Of a DNA stretch of 64,000 bases, positions 50,051-59,382 are shown piece by piece. The position numbers were made by a program, and so were the translations under genes. Source of the DNA: Lysobacter sp. yr284 (GTDB lineage: Bacteria; Pseudomonadota; Gammaproteobacteria; Xanthomonadales; Xanthomonadaceae). Under the pieces are notes generated by a model. It did not search any database. It had not been told where the DNA came from and was given only the letters and a program-made list of their open reading frames with translations. The stretch spans positions 248,001 through 312,000 of the forward strand of contig NZ_FNPT01000006.1 of assembly GCF_900107375.1 (NCBI RefSeq), read 5' to 3'. Numbering within the stretch: the stretch's first letter is position 1; every line of letters starts with the position of its first letter.

Positions 50051-52888
50051 TCAGCGCTGCGCCTCCTCGGCCGTCAGCGTCTCCACATCCGAATAGGCCG
50101 CGCGCAACGGCGCGGCGAGGGTCGCGGCCGGTCCGACTACGGTTAGGCTGCTGCCCTGCGGCGCGAACCAGCGTCTGGCCGCTTGCCGGACCTGTTCGGC
50201 CGCGACGTCTCCGATCGCGTCGGGATAGTCGCGCAGTTGCGCGATCGGTACGTCCTGGGCGACGAAACCGGCCAGGGTCGCCGCCAGGCCCGCGCGGGTG
50301 CCGAGCCGGCGCTCGTAGTCGCCGACGACCAGCCGCTTGCGCGCGTCGAGTTCGGCGGGGGCGAGCGGCGCGTCGCCGAGGCGGCGCAGTTCGGCCTGGA
50401 TCAGCGCGGCGACCTCGGCGGCGGACTCGGGGCGGGTCAGGGTGGCGGCGTAGAACAGGCCCGGCGTGCGGGTCTGGCTGAGCAGGCTGCCGGCGTCGTA
50501 GGTCAGCCCGCGCTTGTAGCGCAGTTCGGCGTTGAGCCGCGACGAGCCGCCGGCGCCGAGCGCGGCGTTGGCGACCGCGGCGGCGGGCCAGTCGGGATCG
50601 CTGCGCGCCGGGCCGGGCCGGGCGACGATCACCGCCGCCTGCGCGGCGTCGGGGCGGTCGACCAGGCGCGTGCGCGGCGGCGGGAGCGCGTCCGCATCCG
50701 CCGGCGGCGCCGGGGCGTCGGGCGGCGGCGTCGCGCGCCAATCGCCGAAGGCGGCTTCGGCCAGCGCTTTGGCGCGTGCGATGTCGATATCGCCGACGAC
50801 GATCAACGCGGTGCGCTCCGGCCGCCATGCGCGCGCGTGCGCCGCGCGTGCGTCTTCGCCGGTCGCCGCGCGCAAGCCGACGGCGTCGCCGCCGGGCGGG
50901 CGGCCGTAGCCGCTCGTGCCGAACGCGCTGCGCGCGGCGACGCGGCGGGCCAGCGCCATCGGTTCCTGCAGCGTGCCGTCGAGGTTGTCGAGGGCGCGCT
51001 CGCGCACCGGCTCGAACCCGTCGGACGCGAACGCGGGGCGGCGCACCAGATCGGCGAGCAGGTCCAGCGCCGGCGCCAGCGAAGCGCCGTCGACGCTGAG
51101 TTCGTAGCTGGCCGCATCCGGCCCGACCGCGCCGCCGAGGCTCGCGCCCAGCGCCTCGGTGTCGGCGACGATGCGCTGCGCCGGGCGCGTCGCGGTGCCC
51201 TGCAGCGCCCATTGCCGGGCCAGCGCGGCGACGCCGGCGCGGCCGCGCGGATCGGCGACGCTGCCGGCCGGCGCGGTCAGCGCCAGCGCCACCAGCGGCG
51301 ATCCGCGGCGCTCGGCGACGATCACGCGCAGGCCGTTGTCCAGGCGCAGCTCGTGCGCGCTCGGCGGCGGCGTTTGCGCCATCGCGGCCGGCGCGGGCAG
51401 CGGCACGCGTTCGGATTCGGGCGCGGTCGCGACAACGGGCAGGCCGGCGGGAATCGCCAGTTCGTTCTCGACCACGCTCGCGGCCACCGCGACCGGATCG
51501 GCGCGGCCGCCGGGCGCTGCGGTCTCGGGCAGGCCGCGCACGAATGCGGCGCGCTGCGGGCGTAGGTATGTGCGGGCGACGCGCTGCACGTCGGCCGCGG
51601 TCACCGCCGCCAGCGCGCGCCATTGACGGCGGTCGGCGGCGGCGTCGCCGGCCACGGCCAGCGCGCGGCCCAGCGCCAGGGCGCGGCCGTCGGGCGTTTC
51701 GCGCTCGCGCAGCGCGGCGGCGAGCAGCAGGCGCTTGGCGCGCAGCAATTCGCCGGCCGCGACCGGATGCGCGCGCAGGTCGTCGATCTGGGCGAGCAAC
51801 GCGGCTTCGCCCGCGGCCGGATCGGCATCGCCGGCGAGGATCGCGTACAGCGCCAGGTAGCCGCCGTAGCGGCGGCGCTCGAACAGGCTGGAGGCGGCCT
51901 GCGCCTTGCCGGCCTGGACCAGCCGCGCGTTGAGGCGCGAGCCGGCGCCGTTGGAGACGATCGCGTTGAGCGCCATCAGCGCCGGCGTGTCGGCGTGCGC
52001 GTCCGGCGGCAACGCGAACGAGGCCACCACCGCCGGCAGCGGCGTGCCCGGCGCATGCACGGTGCGCCGCAGCGGCGCCCGCCGCGCCGGTTCGACGGTG
52101 GCCGCGAGCGTCGGCAGCGGCCGCGCGGGGCGCGCGATCGGGCCGAAGTAGCGGTCGACCCAGCGCTGCAACTGCGCCGGATCGAAACGCCCGGACACGA
52201 TCAGCGCCGCGTTGTCGGGGCGGTAATAGGCGGCGCGGAACGCGCGCACCTCGTCCAGCGAGATCCGGTCCAGGTCCTCGGGCCGGCCGATCGACGGGCG
52301 CGCGTAGGGCAGGCGCGCGTACGCGGCCGCCGGCAGGTCGGCCTGGACCAGCCGGCCGAAGTCCTGCGATCGCAGGCGGGTGCGGATTTCCTCCTTGACC
52401 ACCTCGCGCTCGGCGGCGAGGGTGGCGGCGTCGATCACCAGCGCGCCCATGCGCTCGGCTTCGGCGAACAGGATCCGCTCCAGGTACGCGGCCGGCACGG
52501 TTTCGTAATAGCGGGTGTAGTCGTCCTCGGTGGCCGCGTCGTCGCTGCCGCCGATCTCCTCGGCCAGGCTGGCGAAGCGGCCGGCGGGCAGGTTGCGGGT
52601 GGCCTTGAACATCAAGTGTTCGAGCAGGTGGGCGAGGCCGGCGCGGTCCTTGGGATCGTCGCGGCCGCCGACGCCGTACCACAGGTTCACCGCGACCTCG
52701 CTCGCGTCCGGATCGGGCAGGGCGTAGACGCGCAGGCCGTTGCCCAGGGTGCGCTCGGTGTAGGCCAGCGGCGGCACCGCGAGGCCCGCGTCCGCGGCCG
52801 GCGCGGGCGATGCGGCCACCACCGGCATGAGCGCCAGCACGGCCAGTGCGGCGAGCGCGGCAGGGACGAGCGAACGGTGCAGGCGCAT
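50051..52888 (-). CDS. M16-family zinc metallopeptidase, two-domain, periplasmic
   Basis: 945 residues with a signal peptide (SLVPAALAALAVLALMPVVA). N-terminal M16 domain with the inverted zinc motif HLLEH (His87, Glu90, His91) and the distal Glu in LAAEREVVKEEIR. A second, inactive M16 half (about 500-945) begins with AHELRLDNGLRVIVAERRGS and contains SRLNAELRYKRGLTYDAGSL but lacks HxxEH. This active-plus-inactive arrangement is normal for pitrilysin/PqqL-like exported proteases that degrade peptides in the periplasm. The start at 52888 places the signal peptide first; a longer frame opens at 52957. Confidence 0.92.
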   Translation of the reverse strand: MRLHRSLVPAALAALAVLALMPVVAASPAPAADAGLAVPPLAYTERTLGNGLRVYALPDPDASEVAVNLWYGVGGRDDPKDRAGLAHLLEHLMFKATRNLPAGRFASLAEEIGGSDDAATEDDYTRYYETVPAAYLERILFAEAERMGALVIDAATLAAEREVVKEEIRTRLRSQDFGRLVQADLPAAAYARLPYARPSIGRPEDLDRISLDEVRAFRAAYYRPDNAALIVSGRFDPAQLQRWVDRYFGPIARPARPLPTLAATVEPARRAPLRRTVHAPGTPLPAVVASFALPPDAHADTPALMALNAIVSNGAGSRLNARLVQAGKAQAASSLFERRRYGGYLALYAILAGDADPAAGEAALLAQIDDLRAHPVAAGELLRAKRLLLAAALRERETPDGRALALGRALAVAGDAAADRRQWRALAAVTAADVQRVARTYLRPQRAAFVRGLPETAAPGGRADPVAVAASVVENELAIPAGLPVVATAPESERVPLPAPAAMAQTPPPSAHELRLDNGLRVIVAERRGSPLVALALTAPAGSVADPRGRAGVAALARQWALQGTATRPAQRIVADTEALGASLGGAVGPDAASYELSVDGASLAPALDLLADLVRRPAFASDGFEPVRERALDNLDGTLQEPMALARRVAARSAFGTSGYGRPPGGDAVGLRAATGEDARAAHARAWRPERTALIVVGDIDIARAKALAEAAFGDWRATPPPDAPAPPADADALPPPRTRLVDRPDAAQAAVIVARPGPARSDPDWPAAAVANAALGAGGSSRLNAELRYKRGLTYDAGSLLSQTRTPGLFYAATLTRPESAAEVAALIQAELRRLGDAPLAPAELDARKRLVVGDYERRLGTRAGLAATLAGFVAQDVPIAQLRDYPDAIGDVAAEQVRQAARRWFAPQGSSLTVVGPAATLAAPLRAAYSDVETLTAEEAQR

Positions 52889-53105
52889 CCGGCACAACCC
52901 CGACAGGGACGAAGACTGGAGCTTACTCACGCTTCGGGTCGGCGCCGGGACTGCCATGAGTCACGATCCGCAACGCCGACGACCGCCGTCGCCCGCACGC
53001 CACCGCGGCCGTACGGGCGCGGTGCGCGCTTGTGTAAGCTCGGGCCGACCCCCGGCGCCGCGCGCGCCAACCGCACCGCGCGCCGCCCTCATCGACGGAC
53101 TGCCC

Positions 53106-54293
53106 ATGCCCCCCGAAACGCCTCCCGCCCCGCCCCTGGACTGGCGCACCCGGCTCGCCCATCCCGACGCCGCGGCGCCGCCGGGCTTCCGCTCCCTGGT
53201 CACCCCGGTCTACCGCGGCTCGACCACCGTGTTCGCCAGCGCTGCGCACGTGCACGACCACTGGGACCGGCGCGAGACCCCGTACACCTACGGCCTGTAC
53301 GGCACCCCGACCACGCTGGAGCTGGCCGCGCGCATCGCCGAGTTGGAAGGCGGCGGGCTGACCTTCATCGCCCCGGGCGGACAGGCCGCGATCGCCCTGG
53401 TCGATCTGGCCGTGCTCAAGGCCGGCGGCCATGTGCTGGTCCCGGACTGCATCTACGGCCCGCACCGCGAATTCTCCGACCGCTGGCTGCGCCGCTGGGA
53501 CATCCGCGCCGAGTACTACGACCCGATGATCGGCGCCGGCATCGCCGCGCTGCTGCGGCCGCAGACCCAACTGGTGTGGTGCGAGAGCCCGGGCTCGGTG
53601 ACGATGGAAGTGCAGGACGTGCCGGCGATCGCCGCCGCCGCGCATGCCGCCGGCGTGCCGGTGGCGCTGGACAACACCTATTCGGCCGGGGTGTTCTTCG
53701 ACGCCTTCGGCCACGGCGCCGACTTCGCGGTGCAGGCGCTGACCAAGTACATCGGCGGCCACAGCGACCTGCTGCTGGGCTCGGTCACCGTGCGCGACGA
53801 GGCGCTGTACCAGGCGCTCGGCGACGCCCAGCAACTGCTCGGCATGGGCGCCTCGCCCGACGACTGCAGCCTGGCGCTGCGCGGCCTGCAGACCCTGGGC
53901 GTGCGCCTGGACCACCTGCAGCGCAGCACGCTGGAGGTCGCGCAGTGGCTGCAGGCGCAGCCGCGGGTCGCGCGCGTGCGCCACCCGGCCTTGCCGGGCA
54001 GCCCGGGGCACGAACTGTGGAAGCGCGACTTCACCGGCTCGGCCAGCGTGTTCTCGGTCGAGTTCGATCCGGCCCTGGCGCAGGACGAGCTGGTCGCCTT
54101 CATCGACCGGCTGCGCCTGTTCAAGATCGGCTACAGCTGGGGCGGCACCACCAGCCTGGTGGTGCCGCAGTTCTCGTTGCACCGCGAGCTGCCGCGCGCC
54201 GGCCGCAACCTGGTGCGCTTCAACATCGGCCTGGAGCGCAGCGCCGACCTGATCGAGGACCTGCGCGCCTCGCTGGCGCGGCTGCCGGGCTGA
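53106..54293 (+). CDS. metC: PLP-dependent cystathionine beta-lyase
   Basis: 395 residues. Cys/Met-metabolism PLP enzyme: the substrate/PLP loop RETPYTYGLYGTPTTLELAA, the phosphate-binding GGQAAIALV, the cofactor-stacking Tyr in DCIYGPHREF, the Asp of VPVALDNTYSAGVFFD that pairs with the pyridine nitrogen, and the catalytic Lys214 in ALTKYIGGHSD. The C-terminal GYSWGGTTSLV segment is typical of the cystathionine beta-lyase (MetC) rather than gamma-synthase branch. It splits cystathionine to homocysteine, pyruvate and ammonia. It is divergent from the M16 protease with 217 bases between; no methionine-pathway neighbours. Confidence 0.86.
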   Translation: MPPETPPAPPLDWRTRLAHPDAAAPPGFRSLVTPVYRGSTTVFASAAHVHDHWDRRETPYTYGLYGTPTTLELAARIAELEGGGLTFIAPGGQAAIALVDLAVLKAGGHVLVPDCIYGPHREFSDRWLRRWDIRAEYYDPMIGAGIAALLRPQTQLVWCESPGSVTMEVQDVPAIAAAAHAAGVPVALDNTYSAGVFFDAFGHGADFAVQALTKYIGGHSDLLLGSVTVRDEALYQALGDAQQLLGMGASPDDCSLALRGLQTLGVRLDHLQRSTLEVAQWLQAQPRVARVRHPALPGSPGHELWKRDFTGSASVFSVEFDPALAQDELVAFIDRLRLFKIGYSWGGTTSLVVPQFSLHRELPRAGRNLVRFNIGLERSADLIEDLRASLARLPG

Positions 54294-54465
54294 GCGCCGC
54301 CGCGCCGGCGTTGCGAAACCACCAAGCAGCGCACGCTTGCAGTGCGACATGGTGCCATCCGGCGCAGGTGCGCCGTGCCGGACGGCGTCGCTAACATCGC
54401 AGGACCGGCGCCGCCCGGCGCCGGCGGGCCATGCCCAGCCATGGGCGATGCAAAGGAGAGCCACG

Positions 54466-54672
54466 ATGAAGATGCAGGGAAGGACGCTGGCGGCGCTCGC
54501 CGCGTTCGTGTTCGGCAGCGCGGCGGCGATGAGCGCCGGCGCCAACAGCTACGACTGCCAGCGGTGCTGGGACAACTACCACGGCTGCAAGAACACGCCG
54601 GAATACTGCGACGGGCAGTTGCAGGAATGCCTGCTGCGCGGGGACGGCAAGTTCCCCTGTCCGCCGGCCTGA
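54466..54672 (+). CDS. Small Cys-rich exported protein
   Basis: 68 residues. Signal peptide (RTLAALAAFVFGSAAAMSAG) followed by a mature peptide of about 42 residues with six Cys (YDCQRCWDN, GCKNTPEYC, QECLL, FPCPP), which could form three disulfides. A good ribosome site (AAAGGAG) precedes the ATG. No family recognised. Too small for a common enzyme; could be a secreted peptide or a periplasmic factor. Size and Cys spacing make it a candidate worth expression testing. Confidence 0.6.
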   Translation: MKMQGRTLAALAAFVFGSAAAMSAGANSYDCQRCWDNYHGCKNTPEYCDGQLQECLLRGDGKFPCPPA

Positions 54673-55224
54673 GCCGGGGAACGGCACCGGCCGGTCGCGG
54701 CGCTGCGCCGCGGCCGGTCGGCGCGACGGCGCACGCGGGCGTGCGGGTGCGGCGCCAGCGGCCGCGATGCCGCGCGCGGCGGCGGTTCGCAACGATGGCC
54801 TGAACATCCGGGATGCGTTCGCCCCAGGCGCGAGCGCATGGCCGACAACAGCGCGAGCGCCCGGCGACACGACGCGGCACGACCGCCCAGCGGCGGCACC
54901 AAAACTGCGCAGTAACGAGCCCGGATGCTGCACCGCCGGCCCACGCGCTGCCGGAAAACCGCAACGGTTTGTAACCAGCGTTCGATTGCGTGCGTTCGCG
55001 CACACGATCGCGCCCGCAGCGAGGCGGGACGCGGCGCGCCTTTGGCGAGCTGTGCATCTATTGATGTATTTCGTGAGTATTCAATACTCAAAAAATCAGC
55101 AAATCGATCTGACAGGCTGTAAAAACCATGACTTTCGCGCGCCAGAAAATGCAGATCGCATAGGGTGAACGGCTATCGTGTGCGTTTGTTCCATTCCCTA
55201 CGCCACGTTTTCCCGGAGCGATCG
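54673..55224. other. 552-bp gene-free region with AT-rich operator-like stretch
   Basis: No convincing gene; one 133-codon frame (54767-55168) has neither ribosome site nor domain. From about 55056 the sequence becomes A/T-rich (ATCTATTGATGTATTTCGTG) and contains the palindrome at 55074-55090, then CTGTAAAAACC. It is the promoter region of the ribbon-helix-helix gene. Confidence 0.5.
55074..55090. promoter_or_regulatory. 17-bp palindrome, candidate operator of the RHH regulator
   Basis: TGAGTATTCAATACTCA is a perfect inverted repeat around a central C, in the AT-rich stretch 134 bases before the ribbon-helix-helix gene. Ribbon-helix-helix proteins bind such short palindromes and often repress their own genes. 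Confidence 0.55.
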
Positions 55225-55437
55225 ATGAAGCACCAACGCATGACCTTGAGCCTGGAAGCGGGCGAGATGGCCGAACTCGAACAAATGGCCAAGCGCGGCA
55301 ATTCCAACAAGACCGAGGTGATCCGGCGCGCGGTGCGCATCTATATGCTGCTGGAGCAGATGCGCAGCGAGGGCAAGGAACTGCACGTGCAGGACCAGCC
55401 GGGCTCGCGCCAACTGGAGCGGCTGGTCTTCATCTGA
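55225..55437 (+). CDS. Ribbon-helix-helix (Arc/CopG-type) DNA-binding protein
   Basis: 70 residues. N-terminal strand RMTLSLEAGEMAELEQMAKR, then the helix-turn with GNSNKTEVIRRAVRIYMLLE: the alternation of a short strand, a 'N..K.E.IRRA' helix and a final helix is the RHH_1 pattern. The start at 55225 has CGGAG upstream. There is no toxin gene directly behind it; the next gene is an outer-membrane protein 126 bases downstream. It may be a stand-alone regulator of that gene or of itself through the palindrome at 55074. Confidence 0.82.
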   Translation: MKHQRMTLSLEAGEMAELEQMAKRGNSNKTEVIRRAVRIYMLLEQMRSEGKELHVQDQPGSRQLERLVFI

Positions 55438-55563
55438 GCCGCGTCGCATACGCGTGCCGGCCGCGTGTCCGCATCGCGGCCGCCGGGGCGATGGGAGCAA
55501 GGCTGCGCCGCAGGACGGGAACGCTCCGCGCCGCGCCTGGCTCACCTCACCCGGGAAATCCTC

Positions 55564-56214
55564 ATGAACACCGCAATCGCGCGGACCCTGGCCGCCGCGC
55601 TCGCAGGCGCGCTGTCGCTCCAGGCCGCCGCGCAGGAACGCAGCTACACCTACCTGGAAGCCGGCTATGTCGCGCAGGCGTTGCAGTCGCCGCGCGACGC
55701 CCGGTTCGCGCTCGACGATATCGACGCGCGCGGCGGCTATCTCGCCGGCTCGCTGGCGCTGGGCCCGCAGTGGTACCTCGTCGCCGGTTTGTACAAGGGC
55801 CGCGACGAGGTCGCCCTGCGCGCCGCCGGGGTCGAACTGGCGAAGTTCGACCTCGACGCGCAGCAGGCCGTGCTCGGCCTGGGCTACCGTCATGCGCTGA
55901 GCGAGCGCCTGGACTGGACCGCCGAACTGTCCTGGCTCGACACCCGCCTGGCGTTCGAGCACAAGCCGCTGGCGCTGCGCGAGCGCAGCGACGGCGACGA
56001 CGCGCGCCTGGCCCTGGGCGTGCGCGGCGATCTCGCGCCGAACCTGGAGGGCTGGGCGAGGCTGCGCTACACCGACGGCGATGCCTACGACGGCGAATTC
56101 GGCGGCGGCGTCGGCTTGTTGCTCAAGTTCAACCGTGTCTGGGGCGTGAGCGCCCATGCCGAGGCCGGCGCCGGCAACCGCCAGTACAGCGTCGGAGTGC
56201 GCGCGAGCTTCTGA
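55564..56214 (+). CDS. Outer-membrane beta-barrel protein, Ax21/OmpW-like size
   Basis: 216 residues. Signal peptide (ARTLAAALAGALSLQAAAQE) followed by an eight-strand-like barrel: repeated strands such as SYTYLEAGYVAQAL, GGYLAGSLALGPQWYLVAG, QQAVLGLGYRHALS, WTAELSWLDTRLAF, ARLALGVRGDLAPN, GWARLRYTDGDAYD, and a last strand ending with Phe (YSVGVRASF). Size and pattern resemble the Ax21-type small outer-membrane proteins of Xanthomonadaceae; the name is tentative. It follows the RHH gene after 126 bases and precedes a FNR site by about 270 bases. Confidence 0.72.
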   Translation: MNTAIARTLAAALAGALSLQAAAQERSYTYLEAGYVAQALQSPRDARFALDDIDARGGYLAGSLALGPQWYLVAGLYKGRDEVALRAAGVELAKFDLDAQQAVLGLGYRHALSERLDWTAELSWLDTRLAFEHKPLALRERSDGDDARLALGVRGDLAPNLEGWARLRYTDGDAYDGEFGGGVGLLLKFNRVWGVSAHAEAGAGNRQYSVGVRASF

Positions 56215-56481
56215 GCGGCCGTCGCGGGCGCGCGTGTCGAGCGCCGCGCGCGATCGCAGGGGCGCGGCGGTCGCAGCCGCGCCGGGACGGCGGATCGGAT
56301 GTTTCGATCCGGGTCGAGCCTTGCGTGCGCAGGACGGCGCCATGGCCGGTGCCGCAGCAGCAGCCGCGGCGCAACCGCGAGCCGTCCGGGATCGCAGCGC
56401 GCGCATGCGACGGCGCGCGTACGGCGACGCGATGAGCCGCCGCAGCGGCCATCGCCCTATCACGACTGCGCGCCGCGCAAC

Positions 56482-56495
56482 TTGATCCGGATCAA
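56482..56495. promoter_or_regulatory. FNR/ANR-type site upstream of the response regulator
   Basis: TTGATCCGGATCAA, a perfect match to TTGAT-N4-ATCAA. It lies 135 bases before the response-regulator gene in a 415-base spacer that has no other gene. Identical in sequence to the site at 62507. Confidence 0.82.
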
Positions 56496-56629
56496 GCCAT
56501 GCGCACGCCAAGCCTTGCGCACACGCGACGCGCTGCCGCGCATGCGACCGGCCGCGCTATTGCCGCTGCCTGCGAATCGTTCCATGCTTTCTGCGCCTTT
56601 CTTCCACAGCCGCCGTGCGAGTGAGCGCG

Positions 56630-57370
56630 ATGCCTCCCCAATCCAGCGACGCCGCACCGGCCGCCGCGCAGCCGCGGCTGCTGCTGGTCGACGACGACGC
56701 CGACATCCTCGCCCTGCTGGCGCGCTACCTCGGCGCCAACGGCTGCAAGACCGCGACCGCGGCCAGCGCGGCGCAGGCGCGCGCGAGCGTGGCCGCGGGC
56801 GGCATCGACCTGGTGCTGCTGGACCTGGGCCTGCCGGACGAGGACGGCCTGTCGCTGCTGCGCCACCTGCAGACCCAATGGCGCGGGCCGGTGATCGTGG
56901 TCAGCGGGCGCGGCGAGGCGGTCGACCGCGTGGTCGGGTTGGAGCTGGGCGCCGACGACTATGTGGCCAAGCCGTTCGACCTGCGCGAACTGCTGGCGCG
57001 GGTGCGCTCGGTGCTGCGCCGCGCCGCCGCGCCGGCGCAAACGCCCGCGGCCGATTGCCTGCGGTTCGAGGGCTTCCGTCTCGATCTGTCGGCGCGCCGG
57101 CTCACCGACGCGGCCGGCGCCGAGATCGCGCTGACCACCGGCGAGTTCCAACTGCTGCGCGCGCTGTTGCAGCGGCCGCAGCAGGTGCTCAGCCGCGACG
57201 AATTGATGAGCGCGCTGCACGGCCGCGAGGCCGGGCCGTACGACCGCACCATCGACGTCGCCATCGGCCGGCTGCGGCGCAAGATCGAGGCCGACCCGGC
57301 CGCGCCGGGCCTGATCAAGGCGGTGCGCGGCGCCGGCTACCTGTTCGCCGCCACGGTCAGCGCGGCATGA
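56630..57370 (+). CDS. OmpR-family response regulator
   Basis: 246 residues. Receiver domain with LLLVDDDADIL (acidic pocket), phospho-acceptor Asp65 in LVLLDLGLPDEDG, Ser in VIVVSGRG and Lys in DDYVAKPFDLREL; then an OmpR-type winged helix: LTTGEFQLLRALLQRPQQVL, RDELMSALHGRE and DRTIDVAIGRLRRKIEADP. The start ATG 56630 is the last of several in-frame starts; a GTG lies at 56615. Its stop overlaps the histidine kinase start by four bases (ATGA), so the two form one operon. It is preceded by a FNR-type site. Confidence 0.92.
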   Translation: MPPQSSDAAPAAAQPRLLLVDDDADILALLARYLGANGCKTATAASAAQARASVAAGGIDLVLLDLGLPDEDGLSLLRHLQTQWRGPVIVVSGRGEAVDRVVGLELGADDYVAKPFDLRELLARVRSVLRRAAAPAQTPAADCLRFEGFRLDLSARRLTDAAGAEIALTTGEFQLLRALLQRPQQVLSRDELMSALHGREAGPYDRTIDVAIGRLRRKIEADPAAPGLIKAVRGAGYLFAATVSAA

Positions 57371-59367
57371 GCGCGCGCGCGTCCTTCGCCGATCTGTTCG
57401 AAGCGGTGCCCGACGCGCTGCTGCTGGTCGACGGCGACGGCTGCATCGTCCAGGCCAACGCCCAGGCCGAGCGGCTGTTCGGCTACGCGCCCGGCGCGTT
57501 GCTGCGGATGCCGGTCGAGGCGCTGATCCCGGCCGCCGCGCGCGAGCGCCATCGCCGCTATCGCGAGCACTACATGGCCAAGCCGCACGTGCGGCCGATG
57601 GGCGTGACCGGGCAGAGCCTGATCGGGCTGCGCCCGGACGGCACCCAGTTTCCGGTCGAGATCGCGCTGAGCCCGATGGGCGGCGAGCACGGCCCGCGCT
57701 ACCTGGCCTCGGTGCGCGACATCTCCGAGACCCAGCGCGCGCGCCAGGCGCTGGTGCGCGCGCGCTACGACGCGCTGGCCGCGCGCATCGGCCAGCTGGC
57801 GCTGGAAGCGCAGGACGAATCGGGCGTGGTCGACGCGCTGCCGCAATTGCTCGCCGCCGCGCTGGACATCGCGACGGTGGCGGTGCTGTTCGTGTCCGGC
57901 GACCGCCAGAGCGTGGAAGTGCGCGCCAGCGTCGGCCTGGACGAAGGCGACGCCGCCGCGCCAGGGCTGGACGAGGCGCTGTTGCTGGCCCAGCTCGGCG
58001 CCGGCGACAGCGTGCTGGCGGAGGATTTCGCCAGCGCCGCGGCGCCGCGCTTCGCCTTGCCCGCGGCCGCCGGCAGCGGCGTGCTGGTGCCGTTGCTCGA
58101 CCGCGGCCGGCCGATGGGCGCGCTGCTGGCGCTGGCGCCGCAGCCGCGCCACTTCGACCACGATGCGCTGCATCTGCTGCGTTCGGTCGCCAACCTCGCC
58201 GCCGCGTTCGTGCAGCGCCGCCGCACCGAGGAACAGCTGGCGCATTCGCAGCGGCTGGACGCGATCGGCCAGCTCACCGGCGGCATCGCCCACGATTTCA
58301 ACAACCTGCTCACGGTGATGTCCGGCAGCCTGCAACTGCTGGAAATGGAATGCGCGGACAAGCCCGAGGCCGGCGAACTGATCGCCAGCGCGCTGCGCTC
58401 GGTCGGGCGCGGCGCGGAACTGACCGGCAAGCTGCTGGCGTTCGCCCGGCGCCAACGCCTGAGCCCGCGCGCGGTCGACGTGCCGGCGCTGCTGGGCGAT
58501 GTCGAGAGCATGCTCAAGCGCACGCTCGGCGACAGCGTGCACCTGCACGTGCAATGCGCCGATGCGCTGGCGCCGGCGTACGCCGATCCGGGACAGCTGG
58601 AAGCGGCGTTGCTCAACCTGGCCTTGAACGCGCGCGATGCGATGCCGCGCGGCGGCGAGATCGCGATCGAGGCCGGCGCCCACCGCGTCGCCGCCGCGCA
58701 CCGCGGCGGCGACGGCGAGGCGGAATTGATCGCGGGCGACTACCTGCGGCTGACCGTAGCCGACACCGGCCGCGGCATGGCCCCGGAAACCCTGGCGCGG
58801 GCGATGGAGCCGTTCTTCACCACCAAGGAAGCCGGGCGCGGCAGCGGCCTGGGCCTGAGCATGGTCTACGGCTTCGCCAAGCAGAGCGGCGGGCACCTGC
58901 GCATCGACAGCGCGCTGGGCTACGGCACCCGGGTGGAGTTGTTCCTGCCCGCGGCGCGCGCGCCTGCGGCGGCGCCGGCGCCGGCCGCCGCCGCGCACGC
59001 CACCGGCCGCGGCGAGACCGTGCTGGTGGTCGAGGACGATGCGGCGGTGCGCGCGATCGCGGTGGCGTTCCTGCGTTCGTCCGGCTATGGCGTGGTCGCG
59101 GTCGGCAGTGCGGCGGAGGCCTTGCGCTACCTCGCCGGCGACGGCGAGGCGGCGGCGATGTTCAGCGACGTCATGCTCGGCGAAGGCATGAACGGCAAGG
59201 AGCTGGCGGCGGCGGCGCGGCGGTTGCGCGCGGCGCTGCCGGTGGTGCTGACCTCCGGCTACGAAACCCCGGCCGTCGCCGCGGGCGAAGCCTTCGACCT
59301 GCTGCGCAAGCCGTACCGGCGCGAGCAGCTGGCCGCGGCGATCGCGCGCGCGGTCGGCGCCGGCTGA
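57367..59367 (+). CDS. Hybrid sensor histidine kinase (PAS-GAF-HisKA-HATPase-REC)
   Basis: 666 residues, no transmembrane segments, so a soluble sensor. PAS domain at about 5-125 (LFEAVPDALLLVDGDGCIVQ, GYAPGALLRMPVEALIP, RDISETQRARQ); GAF-like domain at about 140-285; HisKA with the H-box TGGIAHDFNNLL and phospho-acceptor His309; HATPase with NLALNARDAMPRGGEIAIEA (N box) and DTGRGM, GRGSGLGLSMVYGFAK (G boxes); C-terminal receiver at 549-666 with phospho-Asp601 in FSDVMLGEGMNG. PAS plus cytosolic location points to sensing a redox, oxygen or metabolic signal; the PAS heme-binding pattern was not verified. It is coupled to the OmpR-type regulator, but its own receiver makes this a phosphorelay or self-controlled kinase. 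Confidence 0.93.
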   Translation: MSARASFADLFEAVPDALLLVDGDGCIVQANAQAERLFGYAPGALLRMPVEALIPAAARERHRRYREHYMAKPHVRPMGVTGQSLIGLRPDGTQFPVEIALSPMGGEHGPRYLASVRDISETQRARQALVRARYDALAARIGQLALEAQDESGVVDALPQLLAAALDIATVAVLFVSGDRQSVEVRASVGLDEGDAAAPGLDEALLLAQLGAGDSVLAEDFASAAAPRFALPAAAGSGVLVPLLDRGRPMGALLALAPQPRHFDHDALHLLRSVANLAAAFVQRRRTEEQLAHSQRLDAIGQLTGGIAHDFNNLLTVMSGSLQLLEMECADKPEAGELIASALRSVGRGAELTGKLLAFARRQRLSPRAVDVPALLGDVESMLKRTLGDSVHLHVQCADALAPAYADPGQLEAALLNLALNARDAMPRGGEIAIEAGAHRVAAAHRGGDGEAELIAGDYLRLTVADTGRGMAPETLARAMEPFFTTKEAGRGSGLGLSMVYGFAKQSGGHLRIDSALGYGTRVELFLPAARAPAAAPAPAAAAHATGRGETVLVVEDDAAVRAIAVAFLRSSGYGVVAVGSAAEALRYLAGDGEAAAMFSDVMLGEGMNGKELAAAARRLRAALPVVLTSGYETPAVAAGEAFDLLRKPYRREQLAAAIARAVGAG

Positions 59368-59382
59368 GCCTGCGCCGCCGGT

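Noticed and set aside
54767-55168. 133-codon plus-strand frame before the RHH gene
   Set aside because: No ribosome site, no signal or domain, odd composition, and it runs through the A/T-rich operator region.
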